Source: Pseudomonas sp. URMO17WK12:I2
GTDB taxonomy: Bacteria > Pseudomonadota > Gammaproteobacteria > Pseudomonadales > Pseudomonadaceae
DNA length: 64,000 nucleotides
Reading direction: 5' to 3'
Assembly (NCBI RefSeq): GCF_003253735.1
Contig: NZ_QKYW01000002.1
Coordinates: 272,367-336,366, forward strand
Shown: piece by piece, positions 28,491-37,774 of the stretch
How positions within the stretch are numbered: position 1 is the stretch's first letter
How the letters are laid out: each line of letters begins with the position of its first letter
Translations under genes and position numbers: made by a program
Notes under the pieces: generated by a model
Told to the model about the DNA's origin: nothing
Databases searched by the model: none
What the model saw: the letters and a program-made list of their open reading frames with translations, nothing else

Positions 28491-28961
28491 ATGGCCATCG
28501 CTATCGATTCCCCAGTCCCCGACTTCAGCGCGCCGGCCACCGGCGGTGACTTCAACCTCACCGCCCACAAGGGCAAGCAACTGGTGATCTACTTCTACCC
28601 GAAGGACAACACCCCAGGCTGCACCACCCAGGGCCAGGGTTTTCGCGATGCCCACGAGGCTTTCGCCGCCGCCAACACGGTGATCGTCGGGGTGTCCCGC
28701 GACAGCCTGAAGACCCACGAGAACTTCAAGGCCAAGCAGGGCTTTCCCTTCGAGCTGATCTGCGACAAGGACGAAAGCGTCTGCGCCCTGTTCGACGTGA
28801 TCAAGCTCAAGAAGCTCTACGGCAAGGAATACCTGGGCATCGACCGCAGCACCTTCTTGATCGACAAGAACGGCGTGCTGCGCCAGCAATGGCGCGGAGT
28901 GAAAGTGCCCGGCCATGTCGATGAGGTACTGGCCGCAGCACAGGCGCTGAACAAAGCCTGA
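28491..28961 (+). CDS. bcp: Thioredoxin-dependent thiol peroxidase (Bcp/PrxQ)
   Basis: The 156-residue peroxiredoxin reduces peroxides with the peroxidatic cysteine C44 in TPGCTTQ. The resolving cysteine that E. coli Bcp has five residues later is Gln (Q49) here, as I recall for the P. aeruginosa orthologue. C91 and C98 are other possible partners; otherwise it works as a one-cysteine type. It is co-transcribed with gcvR, and a strong terminator follows directly. Confidence 0.93.
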   Translation: MAIAIDSPVPDFSAPATGGDFNLTAHKGKQLVIYFYPKDNTPGCTTQGQGFRDAHEAFAAANTVIVGVSRDSLKTHENFKAKQGFPFELICDKDESVCALFDVIKLKKLYGKEYLGIDRSTFLIDKNGVLRQQWRGVKVPGHVDEVLAAAQALNKA

Positions 28962-28971
28962 TACATATGAA

Positions 28972-28997
28972 AATGCCGCTCTCGAGCGGCATTTTTT
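28972..28997 (+). terminator. Rho-independent terminator of gcvR-bcp
   Basis: AATGCCGCT and AGCGGCATT form a 9-base-pair stem with a CTCG loop, followed by TTTTTTATT. It ends 21 bases before the stop codon of the convergent tusA-like gene. Confidence 0.9.
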
Positions 28998-29018
28998 ATT
29001 CGCTGCGCTGCATGCGCA

Positions 29019-29270
29019 TCAAGCCTTGCGCAGCCAGTAACGAAACACCCCGCCCTCGCTTTCCTCCCGCAACAGCGCGTGGCCGGCCAGGCGCGCGAAG
29101 GCACGAAAGTCGCGCTGCGACCCGGCATCCGTGGCCGACACCTTGAGCACCTCGCCACTGCCCAGGCCATTGAGCGCCACCTTGGCCTTGAGCAGCGGCA
29201 GCGGGCAATTCAGCCCACAGGCATCCAGCTCGGCCTGATGCTCGCCCTGCCAACTCGACACATCACTCAT
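29019..29270 (-). CDS. TusA-family sulfurtransferase
   Basis: The 83-residue protein has the SirA/TusA fold with the sulfur-carrying cysteine in the CPxP motif (CGLNCPLPLLKAK; C18 and C22). TusA proteins shuttle persulfide sulfur for tRNA thiolation and molybdenum-cofactor enzymes. PA1006, the corresponding PAO1 gene by position, is linked to molybdenum homeostasis. It is divergent from the bepA-like gene, and its stop is close to the bcp terminator. Confidence 0.88.
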   Translation of the reverse strand: MSDVSSWQGEHQAELDACGLNCPLPLLKAKVALNGLGSGEVLKVSATDAGSQRDFRAFARLAGHALLREESEGGVFRYWLRKA

Positions 29271-29380
29271 ACCACCCTCCCGTTTTGCAGGCCGACAGCA
29301 TAACCCAAGGCCTGCCGGTGCTGGTCAGGCAAGTATCCACCCGGCTACAGTACGCCACTGATCAAACAAGAGCCTTGTGC

Positions 29381-30817
29381 ATGAATGTTCTGCGCCCCAC
29401 CCTGCTGACGCTCGCCTGCCTGCTGGCACAACCGACCATGGCCAGCGACCTGCCCTCCCTCGGCGACGCCAGCTCTGCGCTGGTGTCTCCGCAACAGGAA
29501 TATCAGTTGGGCCGCGCCTGGCTGAGCATCGTGCGTGGCCAGGTCAGCCAGTTGTCGGACCCGCAGCTCAAGGACTTCGTCGAAAGCAGCGTCTACCGCC
29601 TGGCCGAGACCAGCCAGGTACAGGACCGGCGCCTCGAATTCGTGCTGCTCAACAGCCCGCAGATCAACGCCTTCGCCGCCCCCGGCGGGATCATCGGCGT
29701 CAACGGCGGGCTGTTCCTTTATGCGCAGACCGAAGGCGAATACGCCTCGGTGCTGGCCCACGAACTGGCGCACTTGTCACAGCGCCACTTCGCCCGTGGC
29801 CTGGAAGCCCAGCAGCGCATGCAGCTGCCGGTGATGGCGGCCATGCTCGCGGGTATCGTCGCCGCTGCCGCCGGTGCCGGTGATGCCGGTATCGCCGCCA
29901 TCGCCTCGACCCAGGCGGCGGCCATTCAGGAACAGCGGCGCTTCTCCCGGCAGAACGAGCAGGAGGCTGACCGTATCGGTCTGGTCAACCTGGAGAAAGC
30001 CGGCTACGACCCCCGCTCGATGCCGAGCATGTTCGAACGCCTGATGCGTCAGTACCGCTACGACCGCATGCCACCGGAATTTCTGCTCACTCACCCGGTG
30101 TCCGAGTCGCGCATCGCCGATACCCGCAACCGCGCCGAGCAGTTCCCTGGCGGCGGCACCGAAGACAGCCTGCGCTACCAACTGATGCGCGCCCGCGTGC
30201 AGCTGACCTACGAAGAAACCCCCGGCATCGCCGCCAAGCGCTTCCGCGCCCAGCTCGATGAGAGCCCGAACATGGACACCGCCCGCTACGGCCTGGCCAT
30301 CGCGCTCACCAAGGGGGGCCAGTTCGACGAGGCCGGTGACATCCTCGCGCCATTGCTGCAGAAGGCGCCCAACGACATCACCTACAACCTGGCGCAGATC
30401 AGCCTGGACTCGGCGGCCAACCGCCTGCCAGCTACCGAGCAACGCGTTAACCGCCTGCTCGAGCTGTACCCCAATAACTACCCGGTCAACCAGGCGCGCA
30501 TCGACCTGCTGCTCAAGCAGCGCAAGATCCCGGCCGCCGAACAGGCGCTCAACGACCTGCTAAAGCGGCGCATGAAGGATCCGGACGTCTGGTACCAGGT
30601 GGCGGAAGTGCGCGGCCTGAGCGGCAACACCATCGGCCTGCACCAGGCCCGGGCCGAATATTTCGCCCTGGTCGGCGACTTCAACCAGGCCATCGAACAG
30701 CTCGACTTCGCCAAGCGTCGCGCGGCCAACAACTTCCAGATGGCCTCGCGCATCGATGCGCGCCAGAAGGAGTTGATCGAAGAGAAGCGGATGACCGAGG
30801 AAATGCTGCGCGGCTGA
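29381..30817 (+). CDS. bepA: Periplasmic M48 metalloprotease/chaperone BepA-like
   Basis: The 478-residue protein has a signal peptide ending near LAQPTMA and an M48 metalloprotease domain with the zinc motif HELAH at 127-131 and the third ligand in NEQEADRIG. A C-terminal TPR array of about 200 residues follows. BepA assists outer-membrane protein and LptD maturation and degrades misfolded forms, which suits its location near bamC. The ATG at 29381 is chosen because the signal peptide starts there; the frame is open upstream without conservation. Confidence 0.92.
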   Translation: MNVLRPTLLTLACLLAQPTMASDLPSLGDASSALVSPQQEYQLGRAWLSIVRGQVSQLSDPQLKDFVESSVYRLAETSQVQDRRLEFVLLNSPQINAFAAPGGIIGVNGGLFLYAQTEGEYASVLAHELAHLSQRHFARGLEAQQRMQLPVMAAMLAGIVAAAAGAGDAGIAAIASTQAAAIQEQRRFSRQNEQEADRIGLVNLEKAGYDPRSMPSMFERLMRQYRYDRMPPEFLLTHPVSESRIADTRNRAEQFPGGGTEDSLRYQLMRARVQLTYEETPGIAAKRFRAQLDESPNMDTARYGLAIALTKGGQFDEAGDILAPLLQKAPNDITYNLAQISLDSAANRLPATEQRVNRLLELYPNNYPVNQARIDLLLKQRKIPAAEQALNDLLKRRMKDPDVWYQVAEVRGLSGNTIGLHQARAEYFALVGDFNQAIEQLDFAKRRAANNFQMASRIDARQKELIEEKRMTEEMLRG

Positions 30818-30830
30818 TGGCGCAGCAGCG

Positions 30831-30866
30831 GCCTCGAAACGCTATCGGTCGATAGCGTTTCGAGGC
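30831..30866. terminator. Perfect 16-bp hairpin between convergent bepA and nadA
   Basis: GCCTCGAAACGCTATC and GATAGCGTTTCGAGGC are perfectly complementary across a GGTC loop. The hairpin fills the 54-base gap between the two stop codons and has no T-tract in either direction. It should block read-through from both genes. Confidence 0.75.
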
Positions 30867-30871
30867 GCTGA

Positions 30872-31930
30872 TCAGGCGTTGCCGGCGAGTTTCAGGCGGG
30901 CAGCCTGGGTGAAGTCGAGCATGCGCTTGAGCGGTTTGATGGCCCGCGGAATCAACGCCGAATCCACGAACACTTCGTTGCTGCCTTCGCGCAGGCACTG
31001 CAGGGTGCGCTGCAGGGTGTTCATGGCCATCCACGGGCAGTTGGCACAGCTGCGACACGCCGCGCCGTTGCCGGCGGTCGGTGCGGCGACGAATTCCTTG
31101 TCCGGGCACAGCTGCTGCATCTTGTAGAAGATGCCGCGGTCGGTGGCGACGATAAAGGTCTTGTTGGGCATGCGCTGGGCCGCGGCGATCAACTGGCTGG
31201 TGGAGCCGACCGCATCGGCCAGCTCGATCACCGCGGTGGGCGACTCGGGGTGCACCAGCACAGCGGCGTCGGGGTACAGCGCCTTCATCTCTTCCAACTG
31301 ACGGGCCTTGAACTCCTCGTGGACGATGCAGGCACCGTCCCAGAGCAGCATGTCGGCGCCGGTCTTGTTCTGGATGAAACGGCCCAGGTGCTGGTCCGGC
31401 GCCCAGATGATGCTCTCGCCGTTGTCCATCAGGTGCTCGACGATCTCCACCGCGCAGCTGGAGGTTACCACCCAGTCGGCGCGCGCCTTCACGGCAGCCG
31501 AGGTATTGGCATAGACCACCACGGTGCGCTGCGGATGCTGATCGCAGAAAGCGGCGAACTCGTCGACCGGGCAGCCCAGATCCAGCGAGCAGGTCGCCTC
31601 CAGGGTCGGCATCAGCACGCGCTTTTCCGGGTTGAGGATCTTCGCCGTCTCGCCCATGAACTTGACGCCGGCCACCAGCACGGTCTGCGCCGCATGCTGG
31701 TTGCCGAAGCGGGCCATCTCCAGGGAGTCGGACACGCAACCGCCGGTCTCTTCGGCCAACGCCTGCAGCACCGGGTCACAGTAGTAATGGGCGACCAGAA
31801 CGGCATTCTGGCGCTTCAGCTCTTTGCCAATTTCATCACGGTAGAACGCTTCCTGCTCCGCCGTCAGCGTCTCTGGCTGCTTGGCATCGAGGTGAGCCTG
31901 GACAAGAAGTCGTTCGGCAATGTGCGTCAT
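30872..31930 (-). CDS. nadA: Quinolinate synthase
   Basis: The 352-residue NadA makes quinolinate from iminoaspartate and dihydroxyacetone phosphate for NAD synthesis. Cysteine-containing blocks that can hold the 4Fe-4S cluster include [17 protein letters not shown] and [13 protein letters not shown]. The conserved AHYYCDP and HPES substrate motifs are present. The gene is separate from nadB and nadC. It is followed by the convergent hairpin shared with bepA, and the bepA-nadA order matches PAO1. Confidence 0.96.
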   Translation of the reverse strand: MTHIAERLLVQAHLDAKQPETLTAEQEAFYRDEIGKELKRQNAVLVAHYYCDPVLQALAEETGGCVSDSLEMARFGNQHAAQTVLVAGVKFMGETAKILNPEKRVLMPTLEATCSLDLGCPVDEFAAFCDQHPQRTVVVYANTSAAVKARADWVVTSSCAVEIVEHLMDNGESIIWAPDQHLGRFIQNKTGADMLLWDGACIVHEEFKARQLEEMKALYPDAAVLVHPESPTAVIELADAVGSTSQLIAAAQRMPNKTFIVATDRGIFYKMQQLCPDKEFVAAPTAGNGAACRSCANCPWMAMNTLQRTLQCLREGSNEVFVDSALIPRAIKPLKRMLDFTQAARLKLAGNA

Positions 31931-32307
31931 GTCGTCAGGGCCTATCGAGGTCTATCTGCACGGGACGTGGAGTATACCGCCAGACGCACTGCGCCGGTCG
32001 GAACACGCCGCCGTCGAGCCCAGAACAACGGGCAACGCCGGGCGGCGCGGGCGCGCATGGTGGTGCATTGGCCAGGTTTTTTCAATCTCGCCCCACCAGC
32101 CGGCGCGACACCGGTTGATCGCCGTGATAATCCGCCGCATCATCACCACCAAGGCCATCGTTAATCTGTGAGGCGAGCTTCCATCGCCTGACCAACCATG
32201 CAGCCCACCCTTTTACCTGAGCGCACAAGCCGGTACCTGTGTGATCACCTTGAAAAAATCAACGGACATGCGCGCGCCGCAGTGGCCGTTCAGCGATTGA
32301 GGATGTC
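31931..32307. other. Gene-free spacer between nadA and ilvE
   Basis: This 377-base region separates the divergent nadA and ilvE genes and must hold both promoters. I find no credible small gene, no strong palindrome and no tRNA remnant in it. In PAO1 the corresponding region between nadA and the tRNA-Lys gene contains the pqs cluster and island DNA. Confidence 0.5.
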
Positions 32308-33327
32308 ATGGCTTACGAAAACATCGAATGGGACAAGCTGGGTTTCGACTACATCAAGACCGACCAGCGTTACCTGTCGCACTGGCGCGACGGTGAGTGG
32401 GACCAAGGCAAGCTGACCGAAGACAACGTACTGCACATCAGTGAAGGCTCGACGGCCCTGCACTACGGCCAGCAATGCTTCGAGGGCCTCAAGGCCTACC
32501 GCTGCAAGGACGGCTCGATCAACCTGTTCCGCCCCGACCAGAACGCCCTGCGCATGCAGCGTAGCTGCGCCCGCCTGCTGATGCCGGCGCCGTCGAACGA
32601 GCAGTTCATCGAAGCCTGCAAGCAGGTGGTCAAGGCCAACGAGCGCTTCATCCCGCCATACGGCTCCGGTGGCGCGCTGTACCTGCGCCCGTTCGTGATT
32701 GGCGTGGGCGACAACATTGGCGTGCGCACAGCTCCAGAGTTCATCTTCTCGGTGTTCTGTATCCCGGTCGGCCCGTACTTCAAGGGCGGCATGAAGCCGA
32801 ACAACTTCGTGATCTCCAGCTACGACCGTGCCGCCCCTCAGGGCACCGGCGCTGCCAAGGTCGGTGGCAACTACGCGGCCAGCCTGATGCCCGGCTCCCA
32901 GGCCAAGAAGAACAACTTCGCCGACTGCATCTATCTCGATCCGCAGACCCACACCAAGATCGAAGAAGTCGGCTCGGCTAACTTCTTCGCCATCACCCAC
33001 AACGACGAGTTCGTTACCCCGAAATCGCCGTCGGTATTGCCGGGCATCACTCGCCTGTCGCTGATCGAGCTGGCCCAGAGCCGCCTTGGCCTGAAAGTCA
33101 TCGAGGGCGATGTGCTCATCGATAACCTGGGGGATTTCAAGGAAGCCGGCGCCTGTGGCACCGCCGCGGTGATCACGCCGATCGGCGGCATCGAGTACAA
33201 CGGCAAGCTGCACGTATTCTACAGCGAGACGGAAGTGGGCCCGGTGGTCAGCCGCCTGTATGCCGAACTCACTGGCGTTCAGGCCGGTGACGTCGAGGCG
33301 CCGGAAGGCTGGATCGTCAAGGTGTAA
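32308..33327 (+). CDS. ilvE: Branched-chain amino acid aminotransferase, long (BCAT-like) form
   Basis: The 339-residue fold-type IV PLP aminotransferase performs the last step of Leu, Ile and Val synthesis or the first of their breakdown. The PLP lysine is K184 in AAKVGGNYAAS. LHYGQQCFEGLKAYR and EEVGSANFF are typical of the longer eukaryote/Bacillus-like BCAT group, not of the 307-residue E. coli-type IlvE. A GAGG lies five bases before the ATG. It is a single gene, closed by a terminator and followed by tRNA-Lys on the other strand. Confidence 0.93.
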   Translation: MAYENIEWDKLGFDYIKTDQRYLSHWRDGEWDQGKLTEDNVLHISEGSTALHYGQQCFEGLKAYRCKDGSINLFRPDQNALRMQRSCARLLMPAPSNEQFIEACKQVVKANERFIPPYGSGGALYLRPFVIGVGDNIGVRTAPEFIFSVFCIPVGPYFKGGMKPNNFVISSYDRAAPQGTGAAKVGGNYAASLMPGSQAKKNNFADCIYLDPQTHTKIEEVGSANFFAITHNDEFVTPKSPSVLPGITRLSLIELAQSRLGLKVIEGDVLIDNLGDFKEAGACGTAAVITPIGGIEYNGKLHVFYSETEVGPVVSRLYAELTGVQAGDVEAPEGWIVKV

Positions 33328-33382
33328 ACCAGCCGGCTGGCAGCTCCCCGAGCTGCCAGCCCGACAATGCGGAACGCAAACC

Positions 33383-33419
33383 AAAAAGCCCAAACCTCTC
33401 TCGAGATTCGGGCTTTTTA
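33383..33419 (+). terminator. Rho-independent terminator of ilvE
   Basis: AAAAAGCCC and GGGCTTTTT pair across an 18-base loop with further weak pairing, and the arm runs into the T-tract. It lies 56 bases after the ilvE stop and would also end transcription leaving the tRNA gene on the other strand. Confidence 0.85.
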
Positions 33420-33446
33420 GTGCGCCTTCGCTTGGAAGGCTTGAGA

Positions 33447-33522
33447 TGGTGGGTCGTGTAGGATTCGAACCTACGACCAATTGGTTAAAAGCCAACTGCT
33501 CTACCAACTGAGCTAACGACCC
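33447..33522 (-). tRNA. tRNA-Lys (anticodon TTT)
   Basis: The minus strand folds as a 76-base tRNA with encoded CCA. The acceptor stem is GGGTCGT/ACGACCC, the D-arm has AGCTCAGTTGGTAGAGC, and the anticodon loop reads CTTTTAA with anticodon TTT. The T-arm is GGTTCGAATCC. It lies beside queC, as in PAO1 (PA0976.1), where this gene is an integration site for genomic islands. I find no second copy of its 3' end nearby, so the site looks unoccupied. Confidence 0.97.
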
Positions 33523-33581
33523 GTGGTGCGAGCGGTATAATACTGATTTAATTCAGAAATTCAACACCCGCCAAAACTTTT

Positions 33582-34256
33582 TTACTGATAGCGCGTTGGG
33601 TCGACCATCCCGGCGGCGGCGAAACCGGCTGCACGCAGCCGACAGCTGTCGCACTTGCCACAGGCTCGGCCATCGGCGTCGGCCAGGTAGCAGGATACGG
33701 TCAGACCGTAGTCCACACCCAAGCGCGAACCAGCCTGCACGATTTCTGCCTTGCTCATCATCTGCAACGGCGCCTGGATGCGAATGCGCTGCCCTTCCAC
33801 ACCCATCTTGGTGGCCAGATTGGCCATGCACTCAAAGGCCTCCACGAATTCCGGCCGGCAGTCCGGGTAACCCGAGTAGTCGACAGCATTGACGCCGATG
33901 AAGATGTCCTGCGCGCCCAGCACTTCGGCCCAACCCAGCGCCAGGGACAGAAACACGGTATTGCGAGCAGGCACGTAGGTAACCGGAATACCTGTGGTCG
34001 GGGCCTGCGGTACGTCGATGCTGTCGTCGGTCAATGCCGAGCCGCCGATGCCGCCGAGGTTCATGCCGATGACCTTGTGCTCGACCACCTCCAGCTGACG
34101 CGCAACGCGCTCGGCCGCCTGCAACTCGGAGCGATGACGCTGGCCGTAGTCGAAACTCATGCTGTAGCAACTGTAACCCTGGTCTTTCGCCATCGCCACG
34201 ACGGTGGCCGAATCCAGACCACCGGACAGCAGGATGACCGCTTTCTTTTCGCTCAT
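33582..34256 (-). CDS. queC: 7-cyano-7-deazaguanine synthase QueC
   Basis: The 224-residue ATP-dependent enzyme converts 7-carboxy-7-deazaguanine to preQ0 in queuosine synthesis. The PP-loop SGGLDS is at residues 11-16, and a zinc-binding cysteine cluster (CGKCDSC plus an upstream Cys) is near the C-terminus. The ATG at 34256 follows the queE stop by one base (TGACATG), so the two are translationally coupled. An in-frame extension upstream overlaps queE and is rejected. Confidence 0.96.
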   Translation of the reverse strand: MSEKKAVILLSGGLDSATVVAMAKDQGYSCYSMSFDYGQRHRSELQAAERVARQLEVVEHKVIGMNLGGIGGSALTDDSIDVPQAPTTGIPVTYVPARNTVFLSLALGWAEVLGAQDIFIGVNAVDYSGYPDCRPEFVEAFECMANLATKMGVEGQRIRIQAPLQMMSKAEIVQAGSRLGVDYGLTVSCYLADADGRACGKCDSCRLRAAGFAAAGMVDPTRYQ

Positions 34257-34257
34257 G

Positions 34258-34905
34258 TCAGTGCCCCGGCTCATCGTTCCAAAGAATCTTGTGCAGCTGC
34301 AGTTGCATGCGTACCGGCAGATTGTCGGCAATCACCCACTCGGCCAATTGGCGACCACTGACCTGCCCATGACTGGGTGAGAACAACACCTCATCCACAC
34401 GCTCGGACAGGTCGTACTGGATGACCTTGCTCACCGACCAGTCGTAATCTTCGCGCGAGCAGATCACGAACTTGACCTGATCGTGTGGCTGCAGGTGCTC
34501 GATGTTCTCGTAGCGGTTGCGGCCCATCTCGGCCGAACCTGGCGTTTTCAGGTCCACGACCTTGCTGACCCGCGGATCGACCGCTGACACATCCAACGCG
34601 CCACTGGTTTCCAGGGAAACCTCGTAGCCGGCATCGCAAAGTTTTTCGAGCAAGGGAATGCAATTTGGCTGCGCCAGCGGCTCGCCGCCAGTGACGCAGA
34701 TATACCGCGGCCGGTAGCTCGCCACTCTCTCGAGGATAGTATCCAGACTGAGCAACTCACCGCCGCTGAATGCGTAGGCGGTATCGCAGTATTGACAGCG
34801 TAGGGGGCAGCCGGTCAGGCGTACGAATACCGTTGGCAAGCCAGCGGTACGCGCTTCCCCCTGTAGCGAGAAGAAAATCTCGGTAATGCGCAGGGTATCT
34901 TTCAT
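34258..34905 (-). CDS. queE: 7-carboxy-7-deazaguanine synthase QueE
   Basis: The 215-residue radical SAM enzyme contracts the pterin ring of carboxy-tetrahydropterin. The iron-sulfur cysteines are C33, C37 and C40 in [20 protein letters not shown] opens the fold and VTGGEPL binds SAM. The ATG at 34905 gives the family's usual start; a longer frame to 34938 has no support. It is co-transcribed with queC immediately downstream, and cpoB lies upstream beyond a terminator. Confidence 0.94.
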   Translation of the reverse strand: MKDTLRITEIFFSLQGEARTAGLPTVFVRLTGCPLRCQYCDTAYAFSGGELLSLDTILERVASYRPRYICVTGGEPLAQPNCIPLLEKLCDAGYEVSLETSGALDVSAVDPRVSKVVDLKTPGSAEMGRNRYENIEHLQPHDQVKFVICSREDYDWSVSKVIQYDLSERVDEVLFSPSHGQVSGRQLAEWVIADNLPVRMQLQLHKILWNDEPGH

Positions 34906-35049
34906 ATGGGCCACGGGCGTGACGGCGAAACAGGCCATCCGCCTCCGTTGCGAAAAAGGACGGCGATTCTAAACGAAAAGAATGCCGGGCAGGCATCTTT
35001 GGCCTTATCGGCGACAGAATGCATAGCCGTCACAAATCGCAGGCACAAA

Positions 35050-35072
35050 AAACCCGCAACAAGCGCGGGTTT
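35050..35072 (-). terminator. Terminator of the tol-pal-cpoB operon
   Basis: On the minus strand AAACCCGC and GCGGGTTT pair across a seven-base loop and run into TTTTTTGTG. It lies 17 bases after the cpoB stop and separates the Tol-Pal genes from queE. Confidence 0.85.
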
Positions 35073-35089
35073 CTCTGACGAAGGCAAAA

Positions 35090-35911
35090 CTAGCGGATAC
35101 GTTGCAAATCGCGCTGCGCCAGCTGAGCTGCGGAGGTGCCCGGATACTGAGCAATGACCTGCTGCAGAATACCTTTGGCCTTGTCGTTATTGCCCATGCG
35201 AATTTCCACATCGGCCAGCTTGTACAGCGAATCCGGCACTTTGGAGTGCTGCGGATAGGCCTGGCTGACCTTGGCGAATGCCTGGCCAGCGCCTTGCAGG
35301 TCGCCTTTGGCCAGGTTTACTTCACCCAACCAGTATTGAGCGTTACCCGCGTACTGGCTGTTCGGATAACGCCGCAGAAAGACAGTAAATGCCTGGCTGG
35401 CCTTGTCGAAATCCTTGGCTTTGATCAGATCGAAAGCTGCATCGTAGAACAGCTTCTCCCTTGCAGGATCGGCCGGCTCGCCAGAGGCTTGCTGCCCTGC
35501 GTCACCTGCACCTGCTGATGCACCACCGGCACCATTGCTGGCACCCGCGGCTGAAGAATTCTGGGTGGCGGCTGCGCCAGCGGCGGCGCCACTACTCAGA
35601 CGTTTGTCGAGGTCCTGATAACGCTCCAGACCTTCCTTCTTCAAACGCTGAATATCGTTCTGCTGCTCTTCGAGCATGCCACGCAGCTGCGCAATTTCCT
35701 GCTGCATCTGCTGGAGCTGACTGAACAGCATGCCCTGCGCTGTAGATGGAGTTTGCACTCCACCTTCAGCGTAGGCGCCGGACGTGCCGCCACCGCCTGC
35801 CGGATAACCACTACCGTTGCCGGTACTGCCATCCTGAACGGGAACCTGAGCCCATGCCGCAAGCGGCAGGCTCAGAGCCAAAACGGTTACTACACGTCGG
35901 CACGTTCGCAT
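35090..35911 (-). CDS. cpoB: Cell division coordinator CpoB (YbgF)
   Basis: The 273-residue periplasmic protein has a signal peptide (about 1-21) and a trimerising coiled coil (about 60-105; LFSQLQQMQQEIAQLRGML). A glycine/alanine-rich linker follows, then a C-terminal TPR domain with three repeats (FYDAAFDLIKAKDFDKASQAF, QYWLGEV, YKLADVEIRMG). CpoB couples Tol-Pal with PBP1b during division. It is the last gene of the tolQRAB-pal-cpoB operon, six bases after pal. Confidence 0.94.
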   Translation of the reverse strand: MRTCRRVVTVLALSLPLAAWAQVPVQDGSTGNGSGYPAGGGGTSGAYAEGGVQTPSTAQGMLFSQLQQMQQEIAQLRGMLEEQQNDIQRLKKEGLERYQDLDKRLSSGAAAGAAATQNSSAAGASNGAGGASAGAGDAGQQASGEPADPAREKLFYDAAFDLIKAKDFDKASQAFTVFLRRYPNSQYAGNAQYWLGEVNLAKGDLQGAGQAFAKVSQAYPQHSKVPDSLYKLADVEIRMGNNDKAKGILQQVIAQYPGTSAAQLAQRDLQRIR

Positions 35912-35917
35912 ATCGAA

Positions 35918-36415
35918 TTACTTACGCAGTTCGACGCGACGGTTCTGAGCCCAGGATTGCTCGTCGTTGCCGGTGGCAACAGGACGCTCTTCACCGTAGG
36001 AAACAACTTCCAGCTGAGCTGGGGAAACGCCCTGCAGAACCAGGTAGCGTTGAACGGCCTTGGCACGACGCTCGCCCAGAGCCATGTTGTATTCACGAGT
36101 ACCGCGCTCGTCAGCGTGGCCTTCCAGAACGACGCGAGCGCCATTGCCTTTCAGGTCCTTGGCATGAACGTCCAGAGCGCGCATGGCTTCCGGCTTCAGG
36201 TCAGAGCTGTCGTATTCGAAGTAGAAAGTGGTGATAGCGCGCAGAGCGGCTTCTTCACTCAGGCTACCGTCAACGGCACCGGTGTTTGCACCGTAGCCAG
36301 CGTTAGGATCTACAGCGCCTTCGCCAGCGGTGTCACCGCCTTTGGAGGAACAACCAACGGCCACGGCGAGAGCCAGGCTCAGTGCAGCAAACTTGCCAAA
36401 TTTCAGCATTTCCAT
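35918..36415 (-). CDS. pal: Peptidoglycan-associated lipoprotein Pal (OprL)
   Basis: The 165-residue lipoprotein starts [20 protein letters not shown], with the acylated cysteine at C22, and is nearly identical in its N-terminus to P. aeruginosa OprL. The OmpA-like domain (about 60-165) binds diaminopimelate in peptidoglycan through [13 protein letters not shown] and NRRVELR. It anchors the outer membrane to the wall and is a partner of TolB. It lies 57 bases after tolB, and cpoB follows six bases downstream. Confidence 0.97.
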   Translation of the reverse strand: MEMLKFGKFAALSLALAVAVGCSSKGGDTAGEGAVDPNAGYGANTGAVDGSLSEEAALRAITTFYFEYDSSDLKPEAMRALDVHAKDLKGNGARVVLEGHADERGTREYNMALGERRAKAVQRYLVLQGVSPAQLEVVSYGEERPVATGNDEQSWAQNRRVELRK

Positions 36416-36472
36416 GTGTAACTCCTAATGAACCCCAGTGTGTTAAGCATCAAACAGGTAAAGCACCGCGCA

Positions 36473-37774
36473 TCAGTTCAGGAAGGGGGACCAGGATGGC
36501 TCTCGAACTTCGCCTTGAGCGGTAGGTAGAGGGAGCCTTACACGACCATTAGTGGACGCTAACATCAGGACTCCCCGCCCCTGCTGGCGGGTAGCGTAGA
36601 TTACCATGGTGCCATTGGGCGCAACAGTAGGCGACTCATCCAAACTTGTGTCTGAAAGAATGCGCAGATTGCCCCGCTCAAGGTCCTGAGCCGCTACCTT
36701 GAACACGGTGTAACCGTCCTGGCGATGAATCATTACCAGGGTTTTTTCGTCGGCGGACAATTTAGGGTTGGCATTGTAGTTACCGACGAAGGTCACTCGA
36801 TCGACCGCACCAGAATTGATGTTGGTCTTGTAAATCTGTGGTTTGCCGGAACGGTCGGAGGTGAAGTAGATGGTTTGGCCATCCTTACCCCAGAACGGTT
36901 CGGTATCAATAGCCGAGTTGTTGGTGATGCGGCGCAGGTTACGCGACCCCATATCCATTACATAGATTTCCGGGTTGCCGTCACGCGACAGTGTGAAAGC
37001 GAGCTTGGTGCCATCCGGCGACCAGGCCGGAGCGCCGTTCAGGCCTTCGAAGTTGGTGACCTGCTCGCGACGACCAGTATCGATGTGCTGCACGAAGATG
37101 CGCGGACGTTTCTGCTCGAACGATACATAGGCGATGCGCTTGCCATCGGACGCGAAAGACGGCGACAGGATTGGCTCGCGAGATTGCAGCAGAGTCACGG
37201 CGCGGGCGCCGTCGTAGTCGGAGCGCTGCAGGGTGTAACGGGTGTTGTTCACACCGAAACGCTCTGCAGTGACGTACAACATACGCGTGGAGAACGCACC
37301 TTTGACACCGGTGAGTTTCTCGAATGACTGGTCAGCGATGTGGTGAGCCATGTCGCGCAATTGATCAGTACCGCCACCAACAGTGCCGGTCAGCACTTGT
37401 TGCTCGGTTGCCACGTTGAACAGGGCGAACTGCACCTGCAGGCGCGCACCGTTGGGCACGATATTCCCAACCAGTACGTACTGTGCGCCAAGCGCTTTCC
37501 AGTCGCGATAGATCACTTCGCTGCCCTGAGTTGGCAGGCTGATCATGTTCTGGCGCGGGATTGGCTCGAACACGCCGGAGTTGCGCAGATCGTTACCAAC
37601 GATGGTGGAGATGTCTTCAGGCAGCACATTACCGCCCTGCCAGCCGAATGGCACCACGGCGATTGGAATCGCGCGATCAGCACCGCTGCTAACCAGAATG
37701 TTCTTTTCCTGCGCGATCGCCACGGAGGCCACACAGAGGAGCATCAGTAGAGAGCTTCTAAGAATCTTGATCAC
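36473..37774 (-). CDS. tolB: Tol-Pal translocation protein TolB
   Basis: The 433-residue periplasmic protein has a signal peptide (about 1-21, ending VAIA). An N-terminal alpha/beta domain (residues 30-160) and a six-bladed beta-propeller with repeated [14 protein letters not shown] motifs follow. TolB links TolA with Pal. The start codon is GTG and overlaps the tolA stop in a GTGA arrangement, showing translational coupling. Confidence 0.97.
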   Translation of the reverse strand: MIKILRSSLLMLLCVASVAIAQEKNILVSSGADRAIPIAVVPFGWQGGNVLPEDISTIVGNDLRNSGVFEPIPRQNMISLPTQGSEVIYRDWKALGAQYVLVGNIVPNGARLQVQFALFNVATEQQVLTGTVGGGTDQLRDMAHHIADQSFEKLTGVKGAFSTRMLYVTAERFGVNNTRYTLQRSDYDGARAVTLLQSREPILSPSFASDGKRIAYVSFEQKRPRIFVQHIDTGRREQVTNFEGLNGAPAWSPDGTKLAFTLSRDGNPEIYVMDMGSRNLRRITNNSAIDTEPFWGKDGQTIYFTSDRSGKPQIYKTNINSGAVDRVTFVGNYNANPKLSADEKTLVMIHRQDGYTVFKVAAQDLERGNLRILSDTSLDESPTVAPNGTMVIYATRQQGRGVLMLASTNGRVRLPLPTAQGEVREPSWSPFLN

